Shown in pieces: positions 27,276-38,784 of a stretch of DNA of 64,000 nucleotides. Position numbers and translations under genes: made by a program. The notes below the pieces were generated by a model that worked only from the letters and a program-made list of their open reading frames with translations, ran no database searches and had not been told where the DNA came from. The DNA lies in the NCBI RefSeq assembly GCF_024679245.1, contig NC_090178.1, positions 8,154,202 to 8,218,201 on the forward strand, given 5' to 3'. Position 1 is the first letter of the stretch; each line of letters opens with the position of its first letter. Source of the stretch: Pseudorasbora parva (Eukaryota > Chordata > Actinopteri > Cypriniformes > Gobionidae).

Positions 27276-28496
27276 ATAAGAAATGTTCTATATTATGCAT
27301 GCTAGATGAATGAGATTTGAGAGATAAAATGAGGGTAAAGATGATAACAATATTAACAAAAAAACACATGATTTCCAAGTACTTGGAATATAGCACAAAA
27401 GTAGTATCAATTAAAACCACATATGCATGAGATTTTGCATTGTGGGTGATCTAAACCTTTGAGCACCACAGTTTTCCTCACATTAAATGTGAGCATTTCC
27501 CAGCAAATGGTGTACGTGTCACCCCCCACAGTACACAAACACTGCATCAGACGGAGGAATGGTACAGACGGCTATTCCATAGAGACGGCCAGCCCCTATA
27601 GGAGCTTTTTCAGACGACCATTTGGTGCTCCCATCCCTAACCTATTGACCCTCAACCTAGAGAGGTCAGCTGTGTCAGGGAGCCCAGATCCAGCACAAGC
27701 CTGTAAATCAAGCGCTGGCGGGAACGGCGCACCGTCCCGGGTCCCAGCCAGGCCTGGCACCATCACTCTCCCCGCTGTGACGCACTACCAGGCCGGTTCC
27801 CACTGAACCATGCCACCCTGGCAGCCCTCGTGACCCCGTTCAGGATACATCAGCCTTCGGCCACTCTGCAGATGGAAAACGTTCGGCCATATAACCCTCC
27901 CCGGCCCCACCTGCGTTACAGGGCTTCCTGTTCTGGCTTGCATCACAATCACGCATCTTTCAGGCACCGCCGCACCTGGAACTCAAGCACACAAATCACA
28001 CATTCAGGAAGGTCCACGCACCCCTGAGATGGTGAGCGTTAAACACGCTTTGGTTTGACCTGTGTGGGATCACCCCAGGGCTCTCTCTAATGGACAGAGC
28101 CATAAAATGATCACACTGCTGCTTTTCCAGCCAAACGACGACACCAGTTGTTGTGATTCCTCACTGGCTTTGTGATCAGAGTCATCTGTTCCGCATGAAG
28201 GAACTCGGGAGGGAAACCTATTTTACCTTCCGTTGACTCCATACTCCAGTGATAAAGCACAGTTCTGTCCACTCCTGCTCCAATCTAAGGAGGAGCGACT
28301 GACAGCAAAACATCTACATGTATAAGGAAGCCATAATGTCAGTAATACAATATCAATTCAGTGAATGGTGCTGGGTAGTCACTGATTTTATGTAATCTGG
28401 ATTACAGATTGCTATATAATTAAATATTACATTTTAATACTAGTAATCAGACTACAGTTACTTTTACAGCAATACAGTTATTGATTGCATAATTAC
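27274..28496. other. single-copy sequence, no gene recognised
   Basis: 27.45-28.2 kb is GC-richer with overlapping open frames on both strands, none with a known domain or splice context. It could be regulatory or lncRNA sequence. Confidence 0.4.
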
Positions 28497-28810
28497 TTAA
28501 AGGGATAGTTCACCCAAAAATGAAAATTCTGTCATTAATTACTCACCCTAATGTAATTCCAAACCCGTAAGACTTTCATTTAAACTGGTCAACTCATATG
28601 GATTAGTTTTATGATCTCTTTATGAACTTTCTGAAGCGTCAAAGTGGTCGTTGTGAAGCTGTCAAAGAACGGACAGAAAGCTCTCAGATTACATCAAAAA
28701 TATACTCATTTGTTTTTCAGAAGATGAACAAAAGTCTTACAGGTTTGGAATGACATGAGGGTGATAAATTAATGACAGAATTTTCCTTTTTGGGTGAACA
28801 AATCCTTTAA
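28497..28810. mobile_element. TTAA-flanked MITE
   Basis: Ends AGGGATAGTTCACCCAAAAA and the complement-like TTTTGGGTGAACAAATCCT, with TTAA at 28,497-28,500 and 28,807-28,810. About 306 bp, non-coding. Confidence 0.85.
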
Positions 28811-29134
28811 TATTTAATATATATTCACAAAATAGCACTGATTCTCTCTAATTATTCTCACTTTTAAAACTCTTCCCAATTTTATCTTTGAAATGTTTCT
28901 TTGTAAAGAAACTCCTATTGCTTCGGTTTTCAGAAAGTATGCCAGATTTGTGGAACTGCACTCAAGAACGGCCAGCTAGTTAGGCAGTTATAAAAATAAA
29001 ATTGGTCACAATGAGGCCACAAACAAGTCAGATATTTTTTAGTAAGCATTTTATTTTGATTTCTTTTTTTTTAAACTACAATTTTAGAACCCCCTGCAGT
29101 TTCTACACAAACCCGTTTGAGAAAACCTAATGTA
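28811..29134. other. AT-rich intergenic DNA
   Basis: Nothing recognised. Confidence 0.4.
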
Positions 29135-30024
29135 CACTATACTGACAAAAGTTTTGGGACGCCTGCATTTAAATGCACAGGGAATATAAAGACATCCAAT
29201 TCTTAACCCGTAGGGTTTAATATGGAGTTGGCCCACCCTTTGCAGCTATAACAGCTTCAACTCTTCTGAGAAGGCTTTCCACAAGGTTTAGGAGTGTGTT
29301 TATGGGAATTTTTAGTCATTTTTCTAGAAGCGCGTTAGTGAGTTCAGGCCTTGATGTTGGACGAGGCGGCCTGGCTCACAGTCTCAGCTCTAATTCATCC
29401 CAAAGGTGTTCAATCGGGTTGAGGTCAGAACTCCGTGCAGGCCGGTCAAGTTCCTGCACACCACACTCGCTCATCCACGTATTTATGGACCTTGCTTTGT
29501 GCACTGGTGCACAGTCCTGTTGGAAAGGGAAGGAGACATCCCAGACAACTGTTCCCGCAAAGTTGGGAGCATGAAATTGTCCAAAATGTCTTGGTAAGCT
29601 GAATCATTAGGAGTTCCTTTCACTGGAACTAAGAGCCAAGACAACTAAACTTTTGGAGGTCTGTAGCAATTGATTCTGCAGAAAGTTGGCGACGTCTGCA
29701 CGGTGCACCTCAGCATGTGCTGACCCTGCTCTGTGTCTCCTACCACTTTGCATTTGAGTTGCAGTTGTTCACAATTGCTTCTACTTTTTTATAATACCAC
29801 TAACAGTTAACTGTGGAAAATTTAGTCGTGAGTAAATTTTACAAATGGACTTATTGCACAGGTGGCAACCTCTCTGAGCTCCTGAGAGCGACCCATTCTT
29901 TCCCAAATGTTTGTAGAAGCGTCTGCATGTCTAGGTGCTTGATTTTATACACCTGTGGGCATGGAGGTGATTGTAACACATGAATTAAATGATTTGGAGG
30001 GGTGTCCCAATTGGCAATATACTG
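29135..30024 (-). mobile_element. Tc1/mariner-type transposon copy F1, internally deleted
   Basis: Ends CACTATACTGACAAAAG and CAATTGGCAATATACTG next to TA dinucleotides. The reversed interior carries transposase remnants such as the complement of CAATCGGGTTGAGGTCAGA (the LNPIE region). At about 29,640 the sequence jumps, showing a large internal deletion. Same family as the partial copy at the right window edge. Confidence 0.8.
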
Positions 30025-30234
30025 TATGTGTAATGTGTAAAAAGTGGAATTAATCTTTGTTATTTTTGCATTTTAATATGTTACAAGATTATTCTATTCA
30101 ATTAATGTGATAAATGAGTCAGGTCAAAAGTAATCAAAAGTAATCAGATGGGATCAGACCAAAATGTGCAACGTAATAGATTGTTACAATTTTCATCATG
30201 TAAGTTTTATTCAGTAAAGGATTACAGTTTGTCA
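30025..30234. other. AT-rich intergenic DNA
   Basis: Nothing recognised. Confidence 0.35.
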
Positions 30235-30660
30235 CTTTCAGTACATATTGTGCTAAAGTTTGGGTGCCAGGTTTTATAATTTTTTATTAATTGTATTAAG
30301 TAAAGATGCATCGAATTGATCAAAAGTGGCATTACTTATAATATTAAAAAGATTTGTATTTCAAATAAATGTTGTTCTTTCGAATTTCCTCGAAATCATT
30401 GAAAAAAATGTAATTTCTCACAAAAAAAATGACAATGATAATAATGATAAATGCTTCTTGAGCAGCAAATCAGCATTTCAGAATGATTTCTGAAGGATCA
30501 TGTGACATTAAAGACTAGAGTAATGATGCTGTTATGTACATTTTACAATATTACTGTTTTTACTGTATTTTAAAAATATATACCTATTCAGCCTTGACAA
30601 GAATAAGAACAAGAAAAACAAACAAACAAAAAATAAATACAGACCTCAAACTTTTTGGTA
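30235..30660 (-). mobile_element. cyprinid MITE/SINE-like repeat, copy 2 (reverse)
   Basis: Contains CTTGAGCAGCAAATCAGC and TTTCTGAAGGATCATGTGAC, the complement of copy 1 motifs. Confidence 0.7.
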
Positions 30661-31925
30661 ACATATAATTAATTCTAATCTGGTTCTCCAAAATATACTG
30701 TAGATTATTCTCTATAAATTGCTTTATGCACGTTCATAACAAAATCCCCTTATCAGAATTTACTAAGTATCACGGAGAGAAAATAAGGGATGCACAGTTA
30801 GCCCAGTTAATTTTGCCATAATGAATGTCTGGCTGAGTGTACTTAAATGTATACTTACCAAATAATAATCATAATAACAAAAACAGTCATGAAATATTGA
30901 TTTGAGTTTAAATTGTGAGATTATTGTCCAGTGGCAACAGTCGTTTATACAGTTTAGTGGATATTATACTAATATATTTGACTGTAAAATGCTATAAGTG
31001 ACCAACAATAATTTTCTAGAGAGTTGTGTAATAATTTAAGTTGACATCAAATGAAGAAGGAAAAGTTCTGTGCTAAATGATATACATGTAGAAAAGTCAG
31101 GTGCGTTGGTTAAAAAAACAAACAAGGAACACGATTTGATTTAGTGTGTGGATTCTGTTCTCTTGATAAAAGAAGATGAAAAAACATTTTGCCATTAGAT
31201 ATCAAATTATTAATTTTTTCCTGTTAAAAAAGATGAGTGTTTTTCTGTATGTTCAACACATTTCCATCACCTCTATAACTTGTTGATATTTGTATTAGAT
31301 TATGAAAGTTGACCTAAGGATAGTGAGCCTACACATTATATTTGTTGCTATAATGAATCATTTTAACACTGCTCATCTAAATAAATAAACTTCTTTCAGA
31401 TGTGTTTAAGGTGGTGGATCAAGAAAAATAAATGCCAGATCCAATTCTGGAGGTGTCAGACACAGATCGAGCTTATTTTGCTACCAGTTAACCTCTCCTT
31501 ATATTCAATTACATAACAAGAAGTCGTTTTCAAGTGGAAGACACACCAATCCACAGATAAGTTATACGTATACCGACTCTGATCTTCTGTTGCCCTCTGC
31601 TGGTACAAGTTCTGCCAGCTACAGTAAAGATTTGAAATAATTCAGTCCAGTTTTAGAAGCCAGAAGGGTAAAGTACCTGCTCTTGTTAGGTGACTCTGTA
31701 CTTGATTCTGATTGGTCAACAGCAGCATTCAGCAGTCAAATATTTCTGAATAATGACCGTTTGTCCATTGCAATATAACTGGCCGCTCATCCAGGCAAGT
31801 TTCCTTCACAGCAGTGCCCGTCTTCTGTTTCTATATGGTCTCTACAAGCAAGATAATACAAGTTTCAAGCTAAATAAATATTATATATCAATGGTATGGA
31901 ATAATTTAAAAAATATATGTTTTTA
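30661..31925. other. AT-rich single-copy sequence
   Basis: No gene or clear repeat; a few short runs only. Confidence 0.4.
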
Positions 31926-31929
31926 AAAG

Positions 31930-32372
31930 AAGACCCTTATACTCACCAAGGCATCATGTATTTGATAAAAAGACAGTAAAACAGTAATATGGCAAAATAT
32001 AAATACAAATTAAAATAAGTTTTCTATTGTAATATATTTTAAAATGTAATTTATTTCTCTAATGCAAAGCTGATTTTTCAGCATCATTACTCCAGTCTTC
32101 AGTGTCACATGATCCTTCAGAAATCATTCTAATACGATGATTTGCTGCTCAAGAAACATTTATCATTATCAATGTTGATACATTTGAGGATTTCTTGTTG
32201 AACAATGTTCAAAAGAACAGCATTTATTTTAAATCAAATCTTCTGTAATATTATTATTGTTATAATATAAAATAAAAGTCTTTACTGTCACTTTATTTAA
32301 TGCATCCTTGCTGAAAAAAAGCATTATTATTTTTTCTTCTTTATCTTACTCACTTCCAAACTTTTGAATGGT
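31930..32372 (+). mobile_element. cyprinid MITE/SINE-like repeat, copy 3
   Basis: Forward copy from CCCTTATACTCACCAAGGCA to CCAAACTTTTGAATGGTG. It meets a reverse copy at its right end. Confidence 0.7.
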
Positions 32373-32700
32373 GGTGCATCAAGGTTTCTATAAAAATATT
32401 AAGCAGCACAGCTGTTTTCAACGTTGATAATAATAAGTAAATCATCATATTAGAATGATTTCTGAAGGATCATGTGACACTAAAGACTGGTGAATGATGC
32501 TGAAAATTAAGCTTTGCATCACAGGAATAAATTATATTTTAGCATACTTTAAAATTGAAAACCTTGAAAAAAACAATATTTCATTGTTTTGATAATATAA
32601 TAAATGCAGCCTTGGTGAGGAGAAGCGACTTCTTTAATAAACATTTTAAAAAAATCATAATTATTCCAAACTTTTGACAAATATTTGGGGAAATAATTGT
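32373..32700 (-). mobile_element. cyprinid MITE/SINE-like repeat, copy 4 (reverse)
   Basis: Contains GATTTCTGAAGGATCATG and GCAGCCTTGGTGAGGAG in reverse orientation, so copies 3 and 4 form an inverted pair downstream of bola1. Confidence 0.7.
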
Positions 32701-32839
32701 CACCACATTCTTAAGTGTTAATAAAAACCCTGCTAATTTTAATTCCAAATGATAAAAAGAAATAAACATTTCATTTTGATGTAAATTATAAATTGTGTTT
32801 TATTATTTTACTTAAACAATCCAAGCCAGAATAATATCA

Positions 32840-32845
32840 TTTATT
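32840..32845 (-). terminator. candidate bola1 polyadenylation signal
   Basis: AATAAA on the minus strand about 155 nt after the bola1 stop codon; a second hexamer lies near 32,800. The 3' UTR would be short, as is usual for this gene. Confidence 0.45.
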
Positions 32846-32998
32846 AATGTTTGTAGTGAAGTAGTTTAAATATTGAGTTTTAGAGTCGCTCAGCTCAACA
32901 TTGCCTATATTCATGAAGCAAATGTTCAACTAAATAACTGCACATCTGATTATTAATACCCCATAAACAGTTTTTGATTCTGAAATGAAATGTCACAG

Positions 32999-33468
32999 TC
33001 AGTCTCGACCCGCCTTCAGTTTCTCAGCCATCGTGTCATCATGCTTGGATCCCCCCATGCACGGAGGGCTTTTGGCCAGGCTGGGGTTGCTGCTCCACTG
33101 CTGGGGCGTCTTGGCCTGGATGGCGAGGGCATGAACGCAGGTGCTGAGCTCCTCCCGCAGGGTCTCATTTACAAGCCGATGGCGCTGCAAAAGGGAAAGA
33201 CCCTCAAACTGAGGACTCACCACCAGAACTCTAAAGTGGGACTCTGAACCAGGGGGCACAGCATGCATGTGACTCTCATTTATGACCTCCAGGTGCTCGG
33301 GTTTGAGGCCCTGGGTCAGTTTGGTCCGTATGGTGGTCTCTACAGGAGAGGGACTATTGGGATCCATGTGAGGTTGGTGATTGGCCAGCTGTCTGGATAA
33401 GGCAAGGGTGCAGGATGAGGGACGCAGGCAGCGGAGAGCACTGGACAGCATCAGGCGCAGGAGATTAC
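32999..33468 (-). CDS. bola1: bola1, BolA-like protein 1 (main coding exon)
   Basis: Bola1 is a small mitochondrial matrix protein that works with monothiol glutaredoxin 5 in Fe-S cluster handling and redox balance. This exon encodes 150 residues from an internal Met (33,451) to TGA (32,999). The BolA domain starts at VETTIRTKL and contains LKPEHLEVINESHMHAVPPG, SESHFRVLVVS, FEGLSLLQRHRLV and HALAIQAKTPQQW. The signature ESxxHAVPPGSExHFRV and the C-terminal SPPCMGG match human BOLA1, which has 137 residues. The part before the domain is rich in Arg, Leu and Ser and lacks acidic residues, as in a mitochondrial presequence. An acceptor (CCTGCAG|GTAATC) 17 nt before the internal Met joins in frame to the upstream exon at 37,782-37,845. 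Confidence 0.95.
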
Positions 33469-33548
33469 CTGCAGGAAAACATGGACAATCAAAGAGAAAT
33501 TTGTTAAACCCAGATTTCCATTAAACACCCCGAGCACAATTGGCTTTC
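33469..33548. other. bola1 intron, acceptor side
   Basis: Short single-copy stretch carrying the pyrimidine-rich acceptor tract of the bola1 main exon. The remaining intron to 37,781 is mostly transposon-derived. Confidence 0.5.
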
Positions 33549-33905
33549 TTAAAGTCCCCATGAAATCAAAACAGAAATTCTTTTTATTTTTTTTTATTTC
33601 ATGGAATACTGCAGTTTAGTATAAATGTTTTATCTGTGCATATTGTTTTTGTTTCTAACAAAAAAAAAAAACAGAGTTCCCCTCCCTCACTTTCAGCGAC
33701 TTCTCTTCTCTTGATGCATTTACCGGTGGAAGGGCGGAGCAACCTGTCACTCACGAGAGATCGACCAATAGCAGACCACAACCGTCCAATCCAATTCCCC
33801 ATGGACAAAATCAAGTTGCGTGCTATATTTTTTCTTGTTCCAGAAGCTATTTCACTCAGATACACATCGTAATAAGGAAGAAAAGGCAGTTCATGCCAAC
33901 TTTAA
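33549..33905. mobile_element. TTAA-flanked MITE in the bola1 intron
   Basis: TTAA at 33,549-33,552 and 33,902-33,905; ends AGTCCCCATGAAATC and complement-like GCAGTTCATGCCAACT. Non-coding. Confidence 0.7.
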
Positions 33906-33906
33906 A

Positions 33907-34095
33907 TGGATAGTTGACCCAAAAATGAAATTTCTGTCATTATTTAGTCATGCTGAAGTTGTTCCATCCAAACCTGTATAAATGTCTTTGTTCTGCTGAA
34001 CACAAAGGAAGATATTAGGAAGAATGTTTGTAACCAAGCAGATAGAGCAACCATTGACTACTATAGTGGGGGGATACTATGGTAGTGTGACCCTT
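33907..34095. repeat. interspersed repeat fragment
   Basis: Contains GATAGTTGACCCAAAAATGA and TTCTGCTGAACACAAAGGAA, a cyprinid repeat head related to the GTTCACCC MITEs, truncated on its right. Confidence 0.6.
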
Positions 34096-34378
34096 TAAGG
34101 ACTTAAAAACTACAAATATACACTTATGCATTCTGTAACATACTTGTGATGTGTACATGTGTAATAAAGGAGATATTTGATGGATTTTGCAGTGAGGAGT
34201 TGATATTTTTTATAATGATTTTCATAATTTTATCAAAACGGTTGGATGATTTACATTGAGACAAACCAACTAAGACATCAAAACATCAGAGAGTTCACCA
34301 TACTGTATACTGAGGTTTATGCTTCTGTTTATTTACTTTTATTAAACCTCTTCAAATAAGAAACAAGCATCATCACTG

Positions 34379-35562
34379 TTAAAGGGGGGGGGGGGGGGGG
34401 GTGAAACACTCAGTTTCAGTCAATCTCATGTCAATCTTGAGTACCTATAGAGTAGTATTGCATCCTTCATATCTCCGAAAAGTCTTTAGTTTTATCATAT
34501 TTATAAAAGAAATATAGGCTGTACAGAGTCTTTCCGGAAAAAACCGAGCGCCTGGAGGCGTATCGTGTGGGCGGAGCTAAAGAATGACAAGCGCGCAAAG
34601 CGGTGACGTCCTCAAGCGTGGAGGAACCCATTGCTATCTCAGCTAATACAGATAATGATCCACAATCAAATCTGAGGGAGAAATAAATTGAACAGGAGAA
34701 ACGGCAACATCAGGACGTCCGTCTCTGTGGTATGTAAGTTACTGTATTTAATGGCCTCTCCACATTTCAGTGTGTTTACTCGCAGTGTATGAGGACATGA
34801 TTCGGTTTATGGACTATTGTATGCGACTAGACCTTAGAAGTAGCAAGCAAAACGGTTTTGCACGTCAGAATACTGTAACGTTATACAGAGAACAACAATG
34901 GAGTAACCGTCATTCAAATGCGCTAATGAAGCACGCGATCGTGTCGTTTACTGATGTTTACTCATGCGTCCGTAGCCAAAAGCAGACATTTGAAGCAGTT
35001 TAAGTTAACTCACCGGCTGCTTCCAAAGCAGGACCGAAGCTCTTCTTTGGTATGATTTGGTAAAGTCCTGACAGCAGTGGCGTGTAAATCCATTTTGAGA
35101 CACAACTGAAACGATGTTGTGAAGCTTCTCGTCATTTCTGCGTTCAAATCGGTTCAAATGCAGCGCTGCCTTCCCGGAATGCTGTGCTGAAGCGTTGAAG
35201 TCGCTCGACGTCACCCATAGGAATAAAGAGAAGCGCGGCGCCACATAAGTGTTCACGGACGACTGGATCTGCATCTGAGAGACTGTTTACGGCGTGCTCA
35301 CGCGCGCGCACCCTACCGGGAGAAGAGCCCGTACAGCCCATACAAGGACCTTCCGCTCTTATTAACGTCAAATAGACCCATACTTGAAAAAAACTCGCCG
35401 AAACTTGTGAGAAACCGGAAGGAGTATTTTTGACACAGAAATACTCCATCAAACGTCCAACATTAGTTTTTGAAACTTTGTCTATGTTTAGGATGGGAAT
35501 CCAAGTCTTTAACAGTGTAAAAAGCTCAGTATGCATGAAACAGCATTTCACCCCCCCTTTAA
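34379..35562. mobile_element. piggyBac-type MITE copy 2 in the bola1 intron
   Basis: TTAA at 34,379-34,382 and 35,559-35,562; the left end is an 18-base G-tract then GTGAAAC and the right end TTTCACCCCCCCT. Its outer ~200 bp on each side match copy 1 at the window start, but it lacks the minisatellite. Open frames of 77 and 141 codons inside have no recognised homology. Non-autonomous. Confidence 0.82.
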
Positions 35563-35571
35563 ATGACAATG

Positions 35572-35890
35572 GCCCTCATTTATCAATCTTGCGTAGAAAC
35601 TGGTGTATATGTTGGCGTAAGATTATGCTTACACTCCTCTCAACGCCTGATTTATGAAGCTGTGCGCACCTCTGCAATCCAGGTGTACGCAATACTTGCC
35701 CTTGATAAATGCCGCGGCTGCAATCGATCGTCATTAGAATAACACGCCCCTATATATTCAAGTCTCCGCCTCCCCCACGCCCTCATTTAACGCCATGGAC
35801 ACACGGAAGACGGCAAAGAAGCGAAACTTCTCCGACGTGGAGATCTGGCGCGCCTCAAACATCTTACTAGTCCAGTCCTCAGGGCAGTGA
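35572..35890 (+). mobile_element. Harbinger-like transposon fragment with start of Myb-like ORF
   Basis: Begins GGCCCTCATTTATCAATC, a terminus I associate with PIF/Harbinger elements in fish. An ATG at 35,795 starts MDTRKTAKKRNFSDVEIW, resembling the N-terminus of Myb/SANT-like proteins of those elements, but the frame diverges after 17 residues and stops at 35,890. Only the 5' end remains. Confidence 0.55.
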
Positions 35891-36105
35891 TTAGGACATA
35901 AGTCAATGGGCTGACTCCCTGATCAGTGCCCTGACTACTGAACTAGTGAGATGATTGATATGCGCACATCAAGACCATCACCAGGGAAATGGAAAAAAGC
36001 GAAATTGCTTTATTTGGGAGTTTAAAGAGTGGGATTTTTGTCACCTTTGTCCTAGTGGGAACACCTTTGTCAGGGCGTTTTGAATTATTACAATTTTTGC
36101 AACAT

Positions 36106-37138
36106 TTCATCTTCTTTTTCTTTCCGCTGTTCCCTTCAGGGGTCGCCACAGCAAATCATCTGCTTCCATCTAGTCCTATCCTCTGTATCCTCTTCTCTCA
36201 GACCGACTACCTTCATGTACTCCTTCACTACATCCATAAACCTCCTCTTTGGTCTTCCTCTTGACCTCCTGCCTGGCAGCTCTAACCTCAGCATTCACTT
36301 TCTCTCCTCTGAACATGTCTAAACCATCTCAACCTGGCCTCTCTAACTGTCTCCAAAACAACTCACGTGCTGTCCCTGTGATGTACTCATTCCTGATCCT
36401 ATCCATCCTCGTCACTCCCAAAGAGAACCTCAACATCTTCAGCTCTGCTACCTCTAGCTCTTCCTCCTTTCTTTTCCTCAGAGCAACTGTCTCCAAACCA
36501 TACACCATCACTGGTCTCACTACTGTTCTGTGCACCTTTCCTTTCATTCTTGCTGACACTTTTATCACACAACAGACCTGAGACTTTTCTCCACCCATTC
36601 CAACCTGCCTGCACACGCTTCTTCAACTCTTTTCCACACTCCCCATTGCTCTGGACTGTTGACCCTAAGTACTGAAAATCCTGCATCTTCTTTACCTCTT
36701 CTCCCTGTAAACCTCACTGTTCCACTTGGCTCTCTCTCATTCACACACATGTATTCTGTCTTGCTGCGACTAACCTTCATTCCTCTTCTCTCCAGAGCAA
36801 ACCTCCACCTCTCTAGACTTTCCTCCACCTGCTCCCTGCTCTCACAACAGATCACAATGTCCTCCGCAAACATCATAGTGGATGGAGATTCCTGTCTGAC
36901 CTCATCTGTCAGCCTGTCCATTACCACCTTAAGCAAGAAGGGGCTCAGTCACCGTGAAGTCCTCTGTCTCACCTATGGCACACCTTACCACTGTCCTACT
37001 GCTCTCATACATATCCTGCACCACTCTAACATACTTCTCCGCCACTCCAGACCTCCTCATACAATACCACAGCTCCTCTCTTGGCACTGTCATATGCTTT
37101 CTCTAAATATACAAAGACACAGTGCATCCTGTTAAAAA
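36106..37138 (-). mobile_element. LINE fragment, 5' truncated, in the bola1 intron
   Basis: Minus-strand 3' part of a non-LTR retrotransposon. Visible, with frameshifts: YLEKAYDS, VVMDRLTDEVRQESP, FAEDIVICCESREQVEESLE (RT catalytic FADD changed to FAED), KYLGSTVQ-like QYLGSTVQSNGECGKELKKR, and RNEYITGTARELF. The 3' end reads GGGGTCGCC complement then an A-rich tail (GGAAAGAAAAAGAAG). Clade not assigned. It is inactive. Confidence 0.88.
36329..36936 (-). pseudogene. reverse transcriptase pseudogene of the LINE
   Basis: Three overlapping frames carry the RT palm end and thumb. The catalytic pair is mutated (FAED), and at least two frameshifts separate SLERWRFALERRGMKVSRSK, the QYLGSTVQ block and MVYGLETVALRKRKEEELE. 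Confidence 0.85.
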
Positions 37139-37781
37139 AAAAAAAAAAAAAAAATGATTGAAAGTTTTACAACGAAGAAACTTCTTGAATAATAACTATT
37201 AACAAAATGACTTAATTTGTAATGTGCACCACCAGAGAGGGGCAAAAAAATCTATAAAATTATTTAAAATTCTCCAATATGCTCTATTAACTGATAAAGA
37301 AAAGAAAACTAATATTACAATAAATTAAAGGGTAAAAAATATGTTAGTATTTTATTTGACGGGGGGCATAAAAATGCCATGACCAAATTCCAGAACTCAT
37401 ATTTTTTCATCTCAGACTGTTACTATAGTAACCTTGCACGTGCCAATACAGACAAACTTGCTGCAACGCTGTCGAAATATCTGTATAAAGAGGAACTGTC
37501 TGAATACTTCAAACATCCGTAATTCCAACTGCAGAACCGAGAAACATATATATGCTAGTGGATATCTATGTTCTCGTTTTAATCTCTTAAATAAATGTCA
37601 TGCTATGGTATTGATGTCGCAAAGTTCTTGCAGCTTTCATATTGACACCCAGCCGAAATGGCTGGAAATTTTCTAGATTTTCTGACACAGTTGATATTTA
37701 AAATGTATTTCCAGCACAGTTTTATTTAAACAAATGACACGTGCCCGAGAAAATACACGGTCAAAATATTTCATAACTCAC
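37139..37781. other. bola1 intron, 5' part
   Basis: Starts with a 20-base A-run next to the truncated LINE end, followed by AT-rich single-copy sequence up to the bola1 donor. Confidence 0.45.
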
Positions 37782-37845
37782 CTTTAGTCTTCTGCCTGTT
37801 GTTTTTGCAATAATATACCAAGGAAGCGAACAGGAAGCGAGTCAT
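37782..37845 (-). CDS. bola1: bola1 probable first coding exon (presequence)
   Basis: On the minus strand, ATG at 37,845 opens a 64-nt coding stretch ending at a strong donor, CTAAAG|GTGAGT. Joined to the acceptor at 33,468 it reads through the internal Met of the main exon with no stop, adding 27 residues (MTRFLFASLVYYCK... KGNLLRL). The whole N-terminus up to the BolA domain then has many Arg/Lys and no Asp/Glu, as expected for a matrix-targeting peptide. The start context is weak (T at -3), so initiation at the internal Met is an alternative; in that case this exon would be 5' UTR. The exon itself is quite likely; its coding status is inference. Confidence 0.6.
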
Positions 37846-38753
<908 letters not shown>

Positions 38754-38784
38754 GGTTACATTTTATTTTAAGGTGTACTGATGA

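Noticed and set aside
33636..33872. Open frames on both strands near 33.6-33.9 kb
   Set aside because: Inside a TTAA-flanked MITE and supported by no domain.
35144..35569. 141-codon minus-strand open frame
   Set aside because: Lies within the piggyBac-type MITE, runs into its terminal repeat, and shows no domain.
36080..37135. Plus-strand open frames across the LINE
   Set aside because: Antisense of the reverse transcriptase; the minus strand carries the recognisable protein.
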